Source: an uncultured Pseudomonadota bacterium
GTDB lineage: Bacteria > Pseudomonadota > Gammaproteobacteria > Burkholderiales > Methylophilaceae
Length of the DNA: 12,082 nt
Assembly: GCA_903860085.1 (NCBI GenBank)
Contig: CAIOPD010000163.1
Location: 1-12,082, forward strand
Direction of reading: 5' to 3'
Under the pieces are notes generated by a model that did not search any database, was not told the DNA's origin, and was given only the letters and a program-made list of their open reading frames with translations. Shown in pieces: positions 1 to 7,201 of this stretch (position 1 is its first letter; each line of letters opens with the position of its first letter). Made by a program: the position numbers and the translations under genes.

Positions 1-823
1 CTGTGAGTTCACCGTAAAAATCGTATAAATCATGCAGGTGCTCTAGCATGACAGAGCGAATTTCAGTCACTTCAGGCGGAGGTAAATGCGTACCAGTTTT
101 AATGAAATGCTCAATCTCGCGAAATATCCATGGACGACCTTGTGCCGCGCGGCCTATCATCACGGCATCAGCACCAGTGTAATCAAGTACAAATTTAGCT
201 TTTTCTGGGGTGGTGATATCCCCATTGGCAATCAGCGGGATATTAATTGCCTGTTTGACCGCTGCTATAGTGTCGTACTCTGCGTCACCGGTATACAGGC
301 AAGCTCGGGTGCGCCCATGCATTGCCAAGGCTTGGATGCCAAGATCTTCAGCCATTTTTGCAATTTGTACCGCATTGCGATTGTTTTTATCCCAGCCAGT
401 GCGAATTTTTAAGGTAACCGGCACGTCCACGGCGTTGACCACTGCACGTAGTATCTTCGCTACTAGAGGCTCGTCTTTAAGTAGTGCTGAACCTGCCATA
501 ACATTACAAATCTTTTTAGCCGGGAAGCCCATATTAATGTCAATAATTTGTGCACCGTTATCCACATTGTGTTTGGCTGCTTCTGCCATCATTTCTGGGT
601 CTGAGCCGGCTATTTGCACTGATATAGGGTCCACTTCACCTTCGTGATTGGCTCTGCGTAGGGTCTTTTCACTACCATAAAGCAACGAGTTAGATGTCAC
701 CATCTCGGACACGGCTAAACCTGCGCCCATTTTTTTACAAAGCTGGCGGAAAGGTCTGTCAGTCACACCTGCCATAGGAGCAACGACTAGATTGTTTTTT
801 AAGATGTGTGAGCCGATTTGCAC
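1..823 (-). CDS. dusB: tRNA-dihydrouridine synthase B (C-terminus beyond window); catalytic Cys replaced by Phe
   Basis: Flavoenzyme of the Dus family, which reduces uridines in the D-loop of tRNA using FMN and NADPH. I translated the minus strand by hand: 274 codons are visible, against about 321 residues in E. coli DusB, so roughly the last 47 lie off the left edge. The TIM-barrel landmarks align residue for residue with E. coli DusB: APMAGVTDRPFR (15-26), SVQIAGSDP (68-76), IIDINMG (93-99), LKIRTGW (138-144, Lys139), HGRTRA (169-174), IANGDI (198-203) and IGRAAQGRPWIF (223-234). The odd point is residue 100: the usual GCPAKK reads GFPAKK here, with codon TTC at 526-524, so the catalytic cysteine is missing. 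The start is GTG at 823. It is the only in-frame start ahead of the conserved core before a stop, and it matches the E. coli N-terminus. In many proteobacteria fis follows dusB, so fis may lie just left of the window. The family call is very secure; activity is in doubt. Confidence 0.96.
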   Translation of the reverse strand, partial: MQIGSHILKNNLVVAPMAGVTDRPFRQLCKKMGAGLAVSEMVTSNSLLYGSEKTLRRANHEGEVDPISVQIAGSDPEMMAEAAKHNVDNGAQIIDINMGFPAKKICNVMAGSALLKDEPLVAKILRAVVNAVDVPVTLKIRTGWDKNNRNAVQIAKMAEDLGIQALAMHGRTRACLYTGDAEYDTIAAVKQAINIPLIANGDITTPEKAKFVLDYTGADAVMIGRAAQGRPWIFREIEHFIKTGTHLPPPEVTEIRSVMLEHLHDLYDFYGELT

Positions 824-864
824 TGATTTATGTTCTTGATTTGCGTAGTTAAAACGAACTGCCT

Positions 865-873
865 ATTTTATAC
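865..873 (-). promoter_or_regulatory. candidate -10 region of the dusB promoter
   Basis: Read on the minus strand this is GTATAAAAT, about 42 bases before the GTG start of dusB. A weak -35 (TTCCCA) can be placed 17 bases upstream of TAAAAT. The 10-base perfect palindrome CGCAATTGCG (873-882) overlaps the spacer. The placement rests on base composition and spacing alone. Confidence 0.25.
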
Positions 874-978
874 GCAATTGCGCTGACTGGGAATGAAGTT
901 TATAGTCAATTTGTAATTAAAAACCATGGTGTTGATTTGAGGTATTGCACGGATACAGCAGAAACTAATCTGGTTTGG

Positions 979-1007
979 TTTATGTTGCGAGGCTAATCGC
1001 GTATATT
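979..1007 (+). promoter_or_regulatory. candidate promoter of the MFS transporter
   Basis: TATATT at 1002-1007 is a good -10 match. TTTATG at 979-984, 17 bases upstream, is a poor -35. It would give a leader of about 25 bases before the GTG at 1039. A weak Shine-Dalgarno-like AGAAAG lies at 1027-1032. Tentative. Confidence 0.27.
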
Positions 1008-1038
1008 TAGTACTTAATTTTACTTAGAAAGCTTCTTT

Positions 1039-2313
1039 GTGAGCGCTCAACAATTACCATCCACCACGCATATTGCCTTTGCTAGCTTTATCGGCACGGC
1101 GATTGAATTTTACGATTTTTATATTTATGCAATGGCTTCCGCCTTGGTGATTGGGCAAGTATTTTTCCCGGCAGGAGATGCCGCTTCACAGGCATTAAAC
1201 GCCTTCTTAACCTTCGGTATTGCCTTTGTTGCGCGGCCTTTGGGGGCTATTTTTTTCGGCCATTTCGGGGATCGCATCGGGCGTAAGGTTACCTTAGCTT
1301 CATCATTGCTAGTGATGGGTGTTTCTACTTTATTGATAGGATGTTTGCCTGGCTATAATACTTTAGGTTCTTCGGCGGCGATACTTCTATGCCTGTTAAG
1401 ATTTGGTCAAGGCCTAGGGTTGGGCGGTGAATGGGGTGGGGCTGCTTTGCTAGCTACCGAAAGCGCGCCTGCAGGCAGGCGCGCTTGGTTTGGTATGTTT
1501 CCACAAATGGGACCGTCTATAGGATTTTTGCTGGCAACCTTAAGTTTTTTGGCGCTTAGCCTTTATTTAAGCGAAGCTGAATTTAAAGCGTGGGGTTGGC
1601 GCCTACCATTTTTTGCTAGTGCCTTGTTGGTAATCGTTGGCTTATATGTGCGCTTCAAACTAGCGGAAACGCCAGCATTTTCAGCAGCTTTAGCGCAACA
1701 TCGAACGCACAGAACGCCGATTAAAACTTTATTAAACCTGCATTCTCGTCCAGTATTGTTAGGCGCATTGGCGATGACGGTATGTTACAACCTGTTTTAT
1801 ACAGCCACTGTTTTTTGCCTCAGTTACGGTACAAAAACTTTAAATATTCCGCGCGTGGAGTTTTTACAAATGTTATGTATAGCTGTAATGTTTATGGCCC
1901 TGATTACGCCTGTTGCAGCGCGTTTGAGCGATGTATTCGGGCGTAAGCCGATATTATTGACGGGTTGTTTGCTTGCAATCTTTGTGGGCTTTGCTTTAAG
2001 CCCCTTAATGGGTAGTGGCTCAATGCTTGCCATCACAATATTTTTGTCTATAGTCTTGCTATTGATGGGGGTGACCTTTGCCCCAATGGGCGCCTTCTTG
2101 CCCGAGCAATTTCCAGTGTCAGTAAGATATACTGGCGCAGGCTTAACTTACAACTTAGGGGGTATTCTAGGTGCGTCAACTGCGCCTTTTATTTCTCAAT
2201 TACTTGTGGATAACGGCGGTTTAGTATGGGTGGGTTATTACGTTTCCACCATGGCCGCGCTCAGCTTTTTTGCCGTGCTGGCCTTGCCGGACATGCCAGT
2301 CGCAGACTATTAA
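1039..2313 (+). CDS. MFS transporter, metabolite:H+ symporter (MHS) type
   Basis: An inner-membrane secondary transporter of 424 residues with about 12 predicted hydrophobic helices. The MHS subfamily includes ShiA (shikimate), ProP (proline/betaine) and citrate or alpha-ketoglutarate carriers. Seen: an early IEFYDFYIY segment (22-30) with the acidic residues typical of this group, the loop 2-3 signature GHFGDRIGRK (74-83), RFGQGLGLGGEWGG (121-134), the second-half counterpart ARLSDVFGRK (294-303), and EQFPVSVRYTGAGLTYN (356-372). Length is normal for the family. The start is GTG at 1039; there is no in-frame ATG close by. The gene stands alone, divergent from dusB and convergent with the CinA-like gene, so its neighbours say nothing about the substrate, which I cannot infer. 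Its stop overlaps the stop of the next gene within TTAA. Confidence 0.92.
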   Translation: MSAQQLPSTTHIAFASFIGTAIEFYDFYIYAMASALVIGQVFFPAGDAASQALNAFLTFGIAFVARPLGAIFFGHFGDRIGRKVTLASSLLVMGVSTLLIGCLPGYNTLGSSAAILLCLLRFGQGLGLGGEWGGAALLATESAPAGRRAWFGMFPQMGPSIGFLLATLSFLALSLYLSEAEFKAWGWRLPFFASALLVIVGLYVRFKLAETPAFSAALAQHRTHRTPIKTLLNLHSRPVLLGALAMTVCYNLFYTATVFCLSYGTKTLNIPRVEFLQMLCIAVMFMALITPVAARLSDVFGRKPILLTGCLLAIFVGFALSPLMGSGSMLAITIFLSIVLLLMGVTFAPMGAFLPEQFPVSVRYTGAGLTYNLGGILGASTAPFISQLLVDNGGLVWVGYYVSTMAALSFFAVLALPDMPVADY

Positions 2314-3056
2314 CTTTCCAGCGGTTGCCACGCCATTTGATGAGAGTCTAAATACAACTGAATTTCAGTCATTGCTTGCCTGCAGGTGTTGAGCTCACCC
2401 TTAACTCCAAGCTCTATGGTTTTCTTTGGGCTTAGGCTAGGTAAGCTAAAAAGCTTTAGTGTGGGATATTTTTGGACAATTACTTGCATTAAATCAATCA
2501 AATGACTTTCAGGCACATCAAATACTTTAATAGCCACTTCACTATTCACCTGGGTGTTAAATAACTGCTGATAATGTGTATCGAGCACCCATGACATCAT
2601 TGGCCATGCCATTTGCGGAAATCCCGGCAAAAAATAATGGTTTTGAATGGCAAAGCCGCCACAGCGATTCACTGGGTTTGGGATCAACGCAGAGCCCAGC
2701 GGAAAATCGGCCATTAATACTCTCTTAGGATAGGCCTCTACGCCAAACTGCGCTTCAATTTCCGCTACCGCCTCTGCGTGGCGTGAGATGGGGAGCCCCA
2801 AAGCATCGGCAGCAGCTTGACGCGTCAAATCGTCTGGCGTGGCACCAATACCTCCAAATGAAAATACGATATCGTTATTAGCAAAGCTATGCTTGAAGCT
2901 TGAGGTTAATAACGCGGGATCATCACCCAAATAACGGGCCCAAGATAATGTTAGGCCTCGTGCTTGCAGGATAGAAATGGCTTGTTGTAAATGCTTATCC
3001 TCGCGTTTTCCGGAGAGAATTTCATCGCCAATAATGTAGATTCCGAATGTGTTCAT
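2310..3056 (-). CDS. CinA-like molybdopterin-binding (MoCF) domain protein, stand-alone
   Basis: A 248-residue protein whose N-terminal ~165 residues are a MoCF/MoaB-like domain. Seen: the opening IYIIGDEILSGKREDKH (7-23), SWARYLGDD (38-46), and the binding-loop signature FSFGGIGATPDDLTR (65-79), equivalent to the TGGLGPTxDDxT motif of CinA. The PncC-type nicotinamide-nucleotide deamidase domain of full-length CinA (over 400 residues) is absent. The ~80-residue tail resembles the small alpha/beta region that follows MoCF in CinA proteins. Family members include ADP-ribose pyrophosphatases; whether this short form has that activity is not known to me. An upstream TTG at 3065 would add three residues, but ATG at 3056 gives the expected MNTFGIYIIGDE start. 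It lies 26 bases downstream of polA on the same strand and is probably co-transcribed. Confidence 0.88.
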   Translation of the reverse strand: MNTFGIYIIGDEILSGKREDKHLQQAISILQARGLTLSWARYLGDDPALLTSSFKHSFANNDIVFSFGGIGATPDDLTRQAAADALGLPISRHAEAVAEIEAQFGVEAYPKRVLMADFPLGSALIPNPVNRCGGFAIQNHYFLPGFPQMAWPMMSWVLDTHYQQLFNTQVNSEVAIKVFDVPESHLIDLMQVIVQKYPTLKLFSLPSLSPKKTIELGVKGELNTCRQAMTEIQLYLDSHQMAWQPLES

Positions 3057-3082
3057 TTTTTTCAAGTTTAAAGCATTATTAA

Positions 3083-5869
3083 TTAATGGGCAGCTTCCCA
3101 GTTCTTACCGACACCAACCTCAGCTAGAAGCGGTACGTCAAGTTTTGCCACATGTTGCATCAGTTGCGGCAAATTGATTTTAACCATTTCTAATTCAGAT
3201 TCAGGCACTTCTAGCACCAACTCATCGTGTACTTGCATAATCAGTTTACTCTGCAAATTTTCGGCTTCAATCCAATTCGCTACCGCAATCATCGCAAGCT
3301 TGATTAGGTCCGCAGCGGTGCCTTGCATCGGCGCATTGATAGCGGCTCGCTCAGCGCCGGCCCGGCGTAGACCATTACTACTATTAATTTCTGGCACCCA
3401 TAGCCTGCGGCCAAAGTAGGTTTCCACATAACCTTTGCTTTTTGCCGCATCACGCGTGTTATTCATATATTCACGTACGCCGGGATAACGTGCAAAGTAG
3501 CGTTCAATATAACTTTGTGCCGCGCTGCGTTCAATATTAAGATTTTGCGCCAAACCAAATGCGCTCATCCCGTAGATCAAACCAAAATTAATGACTTTGG
3601 CATAGCGGCGCTGCTCGTTGTCAACAGATGCATGTTCTACGCCAAAAATTTCAGCGGCGGTGGCTCTATGAATATCTTCGCCTGCGGCAAAGGCTTTAAG
3701 TAGACCTTCATCTTGTGATAGATGGGCCATAATGCGCAGCTCAATTTGTGAATAATCGGCCGAAATAATCACACAGCCAGCTGGCGCAATAAAAGCTTCG
3801 CGTATACGGCGACCCTCAGCTGAGCGTACTGGAATATTTTGTAAATTAGGGTCTGAGCTTGCCAAACGCCCAGTAATCGCCACAGCTTGGTTGTAGCGGG
3901 TATGTACGCGACCAGTGTGCGGATTAATCATCCGTGGCAGTTTGTCGGTATAGGTAGACTTTAGTTTTGCCAAGCCACGATATTCAAGCAGCACCTTGGG
4001 CAATGGGTAGTCTAGCGCTAGTTCTTGGAGTACATCCTCATCGGTCGATGGTGTGCCAGAGGGTGTTTTTTTAAGCGGCTTAATGCCCAGTTTCCCAAAT
4101 AGAATTTCCTGCAACTGTTTGGGAGATGCTAAATTAAATGGCTGACCAGCTAGTTCGTAGGCTTGGTTTTCCAGTGCAATTAATTTCATGCCAATTTCAT
4201 TACTTTGAATATTAAGCATATCACGGTCAATTAAAACGCCATTTCGCTCTATTGTGAATAGGGCCTTAGAGCTCGGGATTTCGATCTGACTGTATATAAA
4301 GTTCAATTTAGCATCGGCAGCAATTTGCGGGTGTAAGGCTTGATGTAATTGCAAGGTGATGTCAGCATCCTCTGCCGCATATTCAGCGGCCACTTCAACC
4401 GTCACTTGGTTGAAAGTCACTTGCTTGGCACCTTTGCCCGCCACATCTTCAAAACTTATGGTTTTTAGCCCTAAATGACGCTCAGCTAAATCATCCATGC
4501 CATGGGTTTTATGTGACTCCAACACGTAAGACTGAAGCAAGGTGTCGTGGGCAACGCCTTGCAAGGTGATGCCATGGTTGGCCAGCACATGTTGATCATA
4601 TTTTAAATTTTGCCCAACTTTTTTAATTAACGGATTTTCTAAAATGGGTTTTATTTTATTTAGGCTAGTGGAAAAATCGAGTTGGTCCGGAGCATCAAAA
4701 TAATCATGTTTTAATGGTAAATATGCAGCGCAGCCTGCTGCTACGCTAAAAGATAAACCGACTAGTTTTGCGCTCATTGGATCTAGAGATGTTGTTTCAG
4801 TATCTACGCAGATTAACGGCGAATTTTGTAGCTTGGCTAGCCAATAATCTAATTGCTGCTCACTTAATATAGTTTCATAGTTGCGACTAGTATTTGCTTC
4901 GTGTTGTGTCACGGCGAACATGTCCGTGGTTTGCGTTTGCGCGATGGTGCTGGCGCTAACTAATGATTTCGGGGTTGATGTGCTTACGTGAGGAGTGCCA
5001 TTAGACATATTGTCTAACTCTTTGCGCCAGCTTCTAAATTCAAAGCGGTCAAACAACTCAGCCAGCTTTGGTTTGTCCATGGCTTGTGGTGAGAGGTCGC
5101 TAAGTTGCTCTTGAATACCCACATCACAACGGATAGTGATGAGCTGACGTGCGGTTGGGATCCACGGCAAAGCTTTACGTAAATTCTCGCCAACAACACC
5201 ACTAATTTCATCGGCATTGGCCACAATATTATCTAGAGAACCATATTGCTTCAGCCATTTAACTGCAGTTTTTGGCCCGACTTTTTCAACGCCTGGTACA
5301 TTGTCTGAAGTGTCACCAATCAATACCAAGTAATCCACAATAAGACTAGGTGGTAGCCCGAATTTATTTTCCACTCCGGCAATATCTAGTACTTCATCAC
5401 CACGTCTAAATGCGTTAGGCATAGTGTTCACCAGCGTTACATTTTCGTTCACCAGTTGCGCTATATCTTTATCGCCAGTAGAAATAATTACGCGTACACC
5501 TTCACGCTCAGCTTGTTTTGCCAGTGCGCCAATTACATCATCAGCCTCCACCCCGTTTTCCATAATCAAAGGCCATCCCATGGCTATGATTGCTTCATGC
5601 AGAGGCGCTACTTGCGCTCGCAAATCGTCTGGCATAGAGGCTCTATTGGCTTTATATTCAGCGTAAATATCATCGCGAAAAGTTTTACCTTTTGCATCAA
5701 AAATACACGCGCTATAATCTGATGGGTAGTCTTTGTGTAAGCGCCGTAACATGTTTAGCACACCTTGAATCGCCCCAGTGGGTTCATTGTGACTGTTTCT
5801 TAGGTCTGGCATGGCGTGAAAGGCACGATACAGGTAGGATGAGCCATCTACTAATAACAACGTTTTCAT
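3083..5869 (-). CDS. polA: DNA polymerase I, with both exonuclease domains
   Basis: A 928-residue polymerase that fills repair gaps and removes Okazaki primers, equal in length to the E. coli enzyme. The 5'-3' exonuclease spans about 1-285 (LLVDGSSYLYRAFHAM 5-20, GVEADDVIG 106-114, STGDKDIAQLV 130-140, GDTSDNVPGVEKVGPKTA 185-202). A variable linker follows (about 288-335). The 3'-5' exonuclease spans about 340-515 with all metal ligands: Exo I DTET (Asp356, Glu358), Exo II NLKYD (Asp425), and Exo III YAAED (Tyr497, Asp501), so proofreading is predicted intact. The polymerase domain has motif A DYSQIELR (Asp705), motif B RRYAKVINFGLIYG (Lys758, Phe762) and motif C QVHDELVLE (Asp882, Glu883). 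Start ATG at 5869, 19 bases from the divergent LOG-family gene, so its promoter must lie inside that gene's 5' end. The CinA-like gene follows 26 bases downstream. Confidence 0.98.
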   Translation of the reverse strand: MKTLLLVDGSSYLYRAFHAMPDLRNSHNEPTGAIQGVLNMLRRLHKDYPSDYSACIFDAKGKTFRDDIYAEYKANRASMPDDLRAQVAPLHEAIIAMGWPLIMENGVEADDVIGALAKQAEREGVRVIISTGDKDIAQLVNENVTLVNTMPNAFRRGDEVLDIAGVENKFGLPPSLIVDYLVLIGDTSDNVPGVEKVGPKTAVKWLKQYGSLDNIVANADEISGVVGENLRKALPWIPTARQLITIRCDVGIQEQLSDLSPQAMDKPKLAELFDRFEFRSWRKELDNMSNGTPHVSTSTPKSLVSASTIAQTQTTDMFAVTQHEANTSRNYETILSEQQLDYWLAKLQNSPLICVDTETTSLDPMSAKLVGLSFSVAAGCAAYLPLKHDYFDAPDQLDFSTSLNKIKPILENPLIKKVGQNLKYDQHVLANHGITLQGVAHDTLLQSYVLESHKTHGMDDLAERHLGLKTISFEDVAGKGAKQVTFNQVTVEVAAEYAAEDADITLQLHQALHPQIAADAKLNFIYSQIEIPSSKALFTIERNGVLIDRDMLNIQSNEIGMKLIALENQAYELAGQPFNLASPKQLQEILFGKLGIKPLKKTPSGTPSTDEDVLQELALDYPLPKVLLEYRGLAKLKSTYTDKLPRMINPHTGRVHTRYNQAVAITGRLASSDPNLQNIPVRSAEGRRIREAFIAPAGCVIISADYSQIELRIMAHLSQDEGLLKAFAAGEDIHRATAAEIFGVEHASVDNEQRRYAKVINFGLIYGMSAFGLAQNLNIERSAAQSYIERYFARYPGVREYMNNTRDAAKSKGYVETYFGRRLWVPEINSSNGLRRAGAERAAINAPMQGTAADLIKLAMIAVANWIEAENLQSKLIMQVHDELVLEVPESELEMVKINLPQLMQHVAKLDVPLLAEVGVGKNWEAAH

Positions 5870-5888
5870 ATATTTCGGGTACCTAAAT
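5870..5888. promoter_or_regulatory. 19-bp divergent start region between polA and the LOG-family gene
   Basis: Only 19 bases separate the two start codons. The centre is the palindrome GGTACC (5878-5883), flanked by near-symmetric AT arms. The purines of this hexamer are the only Shine-Dalgarno-like bases for either gene: GGG on the plus strand, 9 bases before the LOG ATG, and AGG on the minus strand. Promoters for both genes must therefore sit largely within the opposite coding region. I cannot assign -10/-35 boxes with confidence. Confidence 0.4.
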
Positions 5889-6608
5889 ATGTCTACTACT
5901 AAAAAAATTACAGATACTAATGTGCAGAACCGTAATCATACTGGCTATGAGTCATGGCACGCATTTAAGATTATGGCAGAATTCGTCGATGCAACGGAGC
6001 GGCTTAAAGAAATCACACCGGCGGTGTCTGTTTTTGGCAGTGCGCGCTTAGCTCCAGATCATCGCTATTATCATATGGCAGAAAACATTGCTAGGCTACT
6101 ATCCGATGCAGGCTTTAGCGTCATCTCAGGCGGCGGTCCCGGTGTAATGGAAGCCGCCAACAAAGGTGCTTTTAGTGGAAAGTCGCCAAGCATAGGCTTG
6201 AATATAGAATTGCCACATGAGCAAGTCAAGAATCCCTATCAGGATATTAGCCAAAACTTCAAACACTTTTTTATGCGTAAGGTCATGTTTGTGAAGTACG
6301 CTAGCGCCTATGTTGTATTGCCTGGAGGTTTTGGTACTTTAGATGAGTTGATGGAAGCCATCACCTTAGTACAAACGGGTAAAACCTTAAAAATACCTAT
6401 CATTCTCGTCTGTGAACCGTTTTGGCGTGGCTTGATTGACTGGGTTAAAACTACGCTAGTGGATGAAGGAATGATTTCTGCGGATGACTTGGACTTGATA
6501 CAAGTAATTGATGATCCAGCCAAAATAGTGGAGGCTATATTCAAGCATTATGAAAACCGTGGCTTTAAATTGTCAGCAGATGAAGAGCGGGTTCAGCTTT
6601 ATTTATAA
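5889..6608 (+). CDS. LOG family protein (TIGR00730-type Rossmann fold)
   Basis: A 239-residue member of the LOG ('Lonely Guy') family, formerly annotated as lysine decarboxylase. Characterised members cleave the N-glycosidic bond of cytokinin ribotides or nucleoside 5'-monophosphates, releasing base and ribose 5-phosphate. Seen: SVFGSAR (47-53), VISGGGPGVMEAANKGA (78-94), MRKVMFVKYA (129-138) with the conserved arginine Arg130, and the hallmark PGGFGTLDE (145-153) with the catalytic Glu153. The N-terminal segment ESWHAFKIMAEFVDATERL (21-39) is typical of the longer betaproteobacterial form and supports the ATG at 5889. No other in-frame start lies nearby upstream. The true bacterial substrate is uncertain; nucleotide salvage or cytokinin-like activation are both possible. 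The gene is divergent from polA and followed at 118 bases by the DUF2782 gene. Confidence 0.93.
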   Translation: MSTTKKITDTNVQNRNHTGYESWHAFKIMAEFVDATERLKEITPAVSVFGSARLAPDHRYYHMAENIARLLSDAGFSVISGGGPGVMEAANKGAFSGKSPSIGLNIELPHEQVKNPYQDISQNFKHFFMRKVMFVKYASAYVVLPGGFGTLDELMEAITLVQTGKTLKIPIILVCEPFWRGLIDWVKTTLVDEGMISADDLDLIQVIDDPAKIVEAIFKHYENRGFKLSADEERVQLYL

Positions 6609-6633
6609 TGAATGCCGTTATAGTGTGTTTAAT

Positions 6634-6663
6634 TTGATAAAATAAATTTATGTTAAGTAGATT
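6634..6663 (+). promoter_or_regulatory. possible promoter upstream of the DUF2782 gene
   Basis: TTGATA (6634-6639), an 18-base spacer and TAGATT (6658-6663) make a weak sigma-70-like pair in the 118-base gap after the LOG-family gene. An imperfect inverted repeat follows at 6674-6706. In AT-rich sequence such matches are common, so this is tentative. Confidence 0.25.
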
Positions 6664-6673
6664 AGCTTTAAAC

Positions 6674-6706
6674 TTAACGCCTAACAACTTAATGTTTAGC
6701 GGTTAA
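6674..6706. repeat. imperfect inverted repeat in the leader of the DUF2782 gene
   Basis: The left arm TTAACGCCTAAC (6674-6685) and right arm GTTTAGCGGTTAA (6694-6706) can pair for about 11 base pairs with three bulged bases and an 8-base loop. No T-run follows on the plus strand, so it is not a terminator. It sits 12 bases before the GAGGG ribosome-binding site at 6719-6723. It could be an operator or a leader hairpin, or chance. Confidence 0.3.
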
Positions 6707-6726
6707 ATAGACGGTGATGAGGGATT

Positions 6727-7086
6727 ATGCATAAAAACAATAAAGTTAATATTTGGAAAAGTTTGCTATTGCTAGCGGCTATCACTGTGCAATTTCCAGT
6801 TTTTGCTAAAGAACCCCCGCCGAACTTGCAACCTCTAGAAGACATTCCACCTCCGATTATAAGTAGTGATGATAATCCTGCAGATGAACCACAAATTACT
6901 ATTATCAAGAAGAAGGGTGAGACCGTAGAGGAGTACCGAATCAATGGACAACTTTATATGTTGAAAGTGACGCCAGAGCATGGTGTTCCTTACTATATGC
7001 ATAAAGAAGACCAGAATGGCGGTTGGCTAATGGACGGACCTACTCAGCCTTTAAGTATCCCAAAATGGACCATCTTTAGATTTTAG
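6727..7086 (+). CDS. DUF2782 family protein, predicted exported
   Basis: A 119-residue protein of unknown function. The N-terminus is a signal peptide: basic start (MHKNNKVNIWK), hydrophobic core (LLLLAAITVQFPVF, 13-26), and a likely cleavage after VFA at residue 27, so the mature protein should be periplasmic. A proline/acidic linker follows (EPPPNLQPLEDIPPP, 29-43). The conserved module is ITIIKKKGETVEEYRINGQLY (57-77), then MLKVTPEHGVPYYM and the closing SIPKWTIFRF (110-119). This is the DUF2782 pattern as I recall it from beta- and gammaproteobacteria, where it is often encoded next to thrB and polA, as here. Start ATG at 6727 with GAGGG 3 bases upstream, closer than ideal. No enzyme motif is visible. 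Confidence 0.85.
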   Translation: MHKNNKVNIWKSLLLLAAITVQFPVFAKEPPPNLQPLEDIPPPIISSDDNPADEPQITIIKKKGETVEEYRINGQLYMLKVTPEHGVPYYMHKEDQNGGWLMDGPTQPLSIPKWTIFRF

Positions 7087-7201
7087 ATACACTTTTAAAA
7101 CCTTATAAATTGCACAATATGGGCTGTTTGTAAGGTCTTTTGCTGTCACTAAATCCTAACTCAATACGTACTCTCACAATTAATTTAATTATCGCGCGCT
7201 T

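Noticed and set aside
86..647. Two overlapping plus-strand ORFs near the left end
   Set aside because: They are antisense to dusB, whose minus-strand frame carries every conserved Dus motif. Neither has a recognisable domain.
7097..7140. Hairpin (ACCTTATA with TGTAAGGT) after the DUF2782 gene as a terminator
   Set aside because: Seven of eight pairs, but a 21-base loop, and only a broken T-run (CTTTTGC) follows. Too weak to call.
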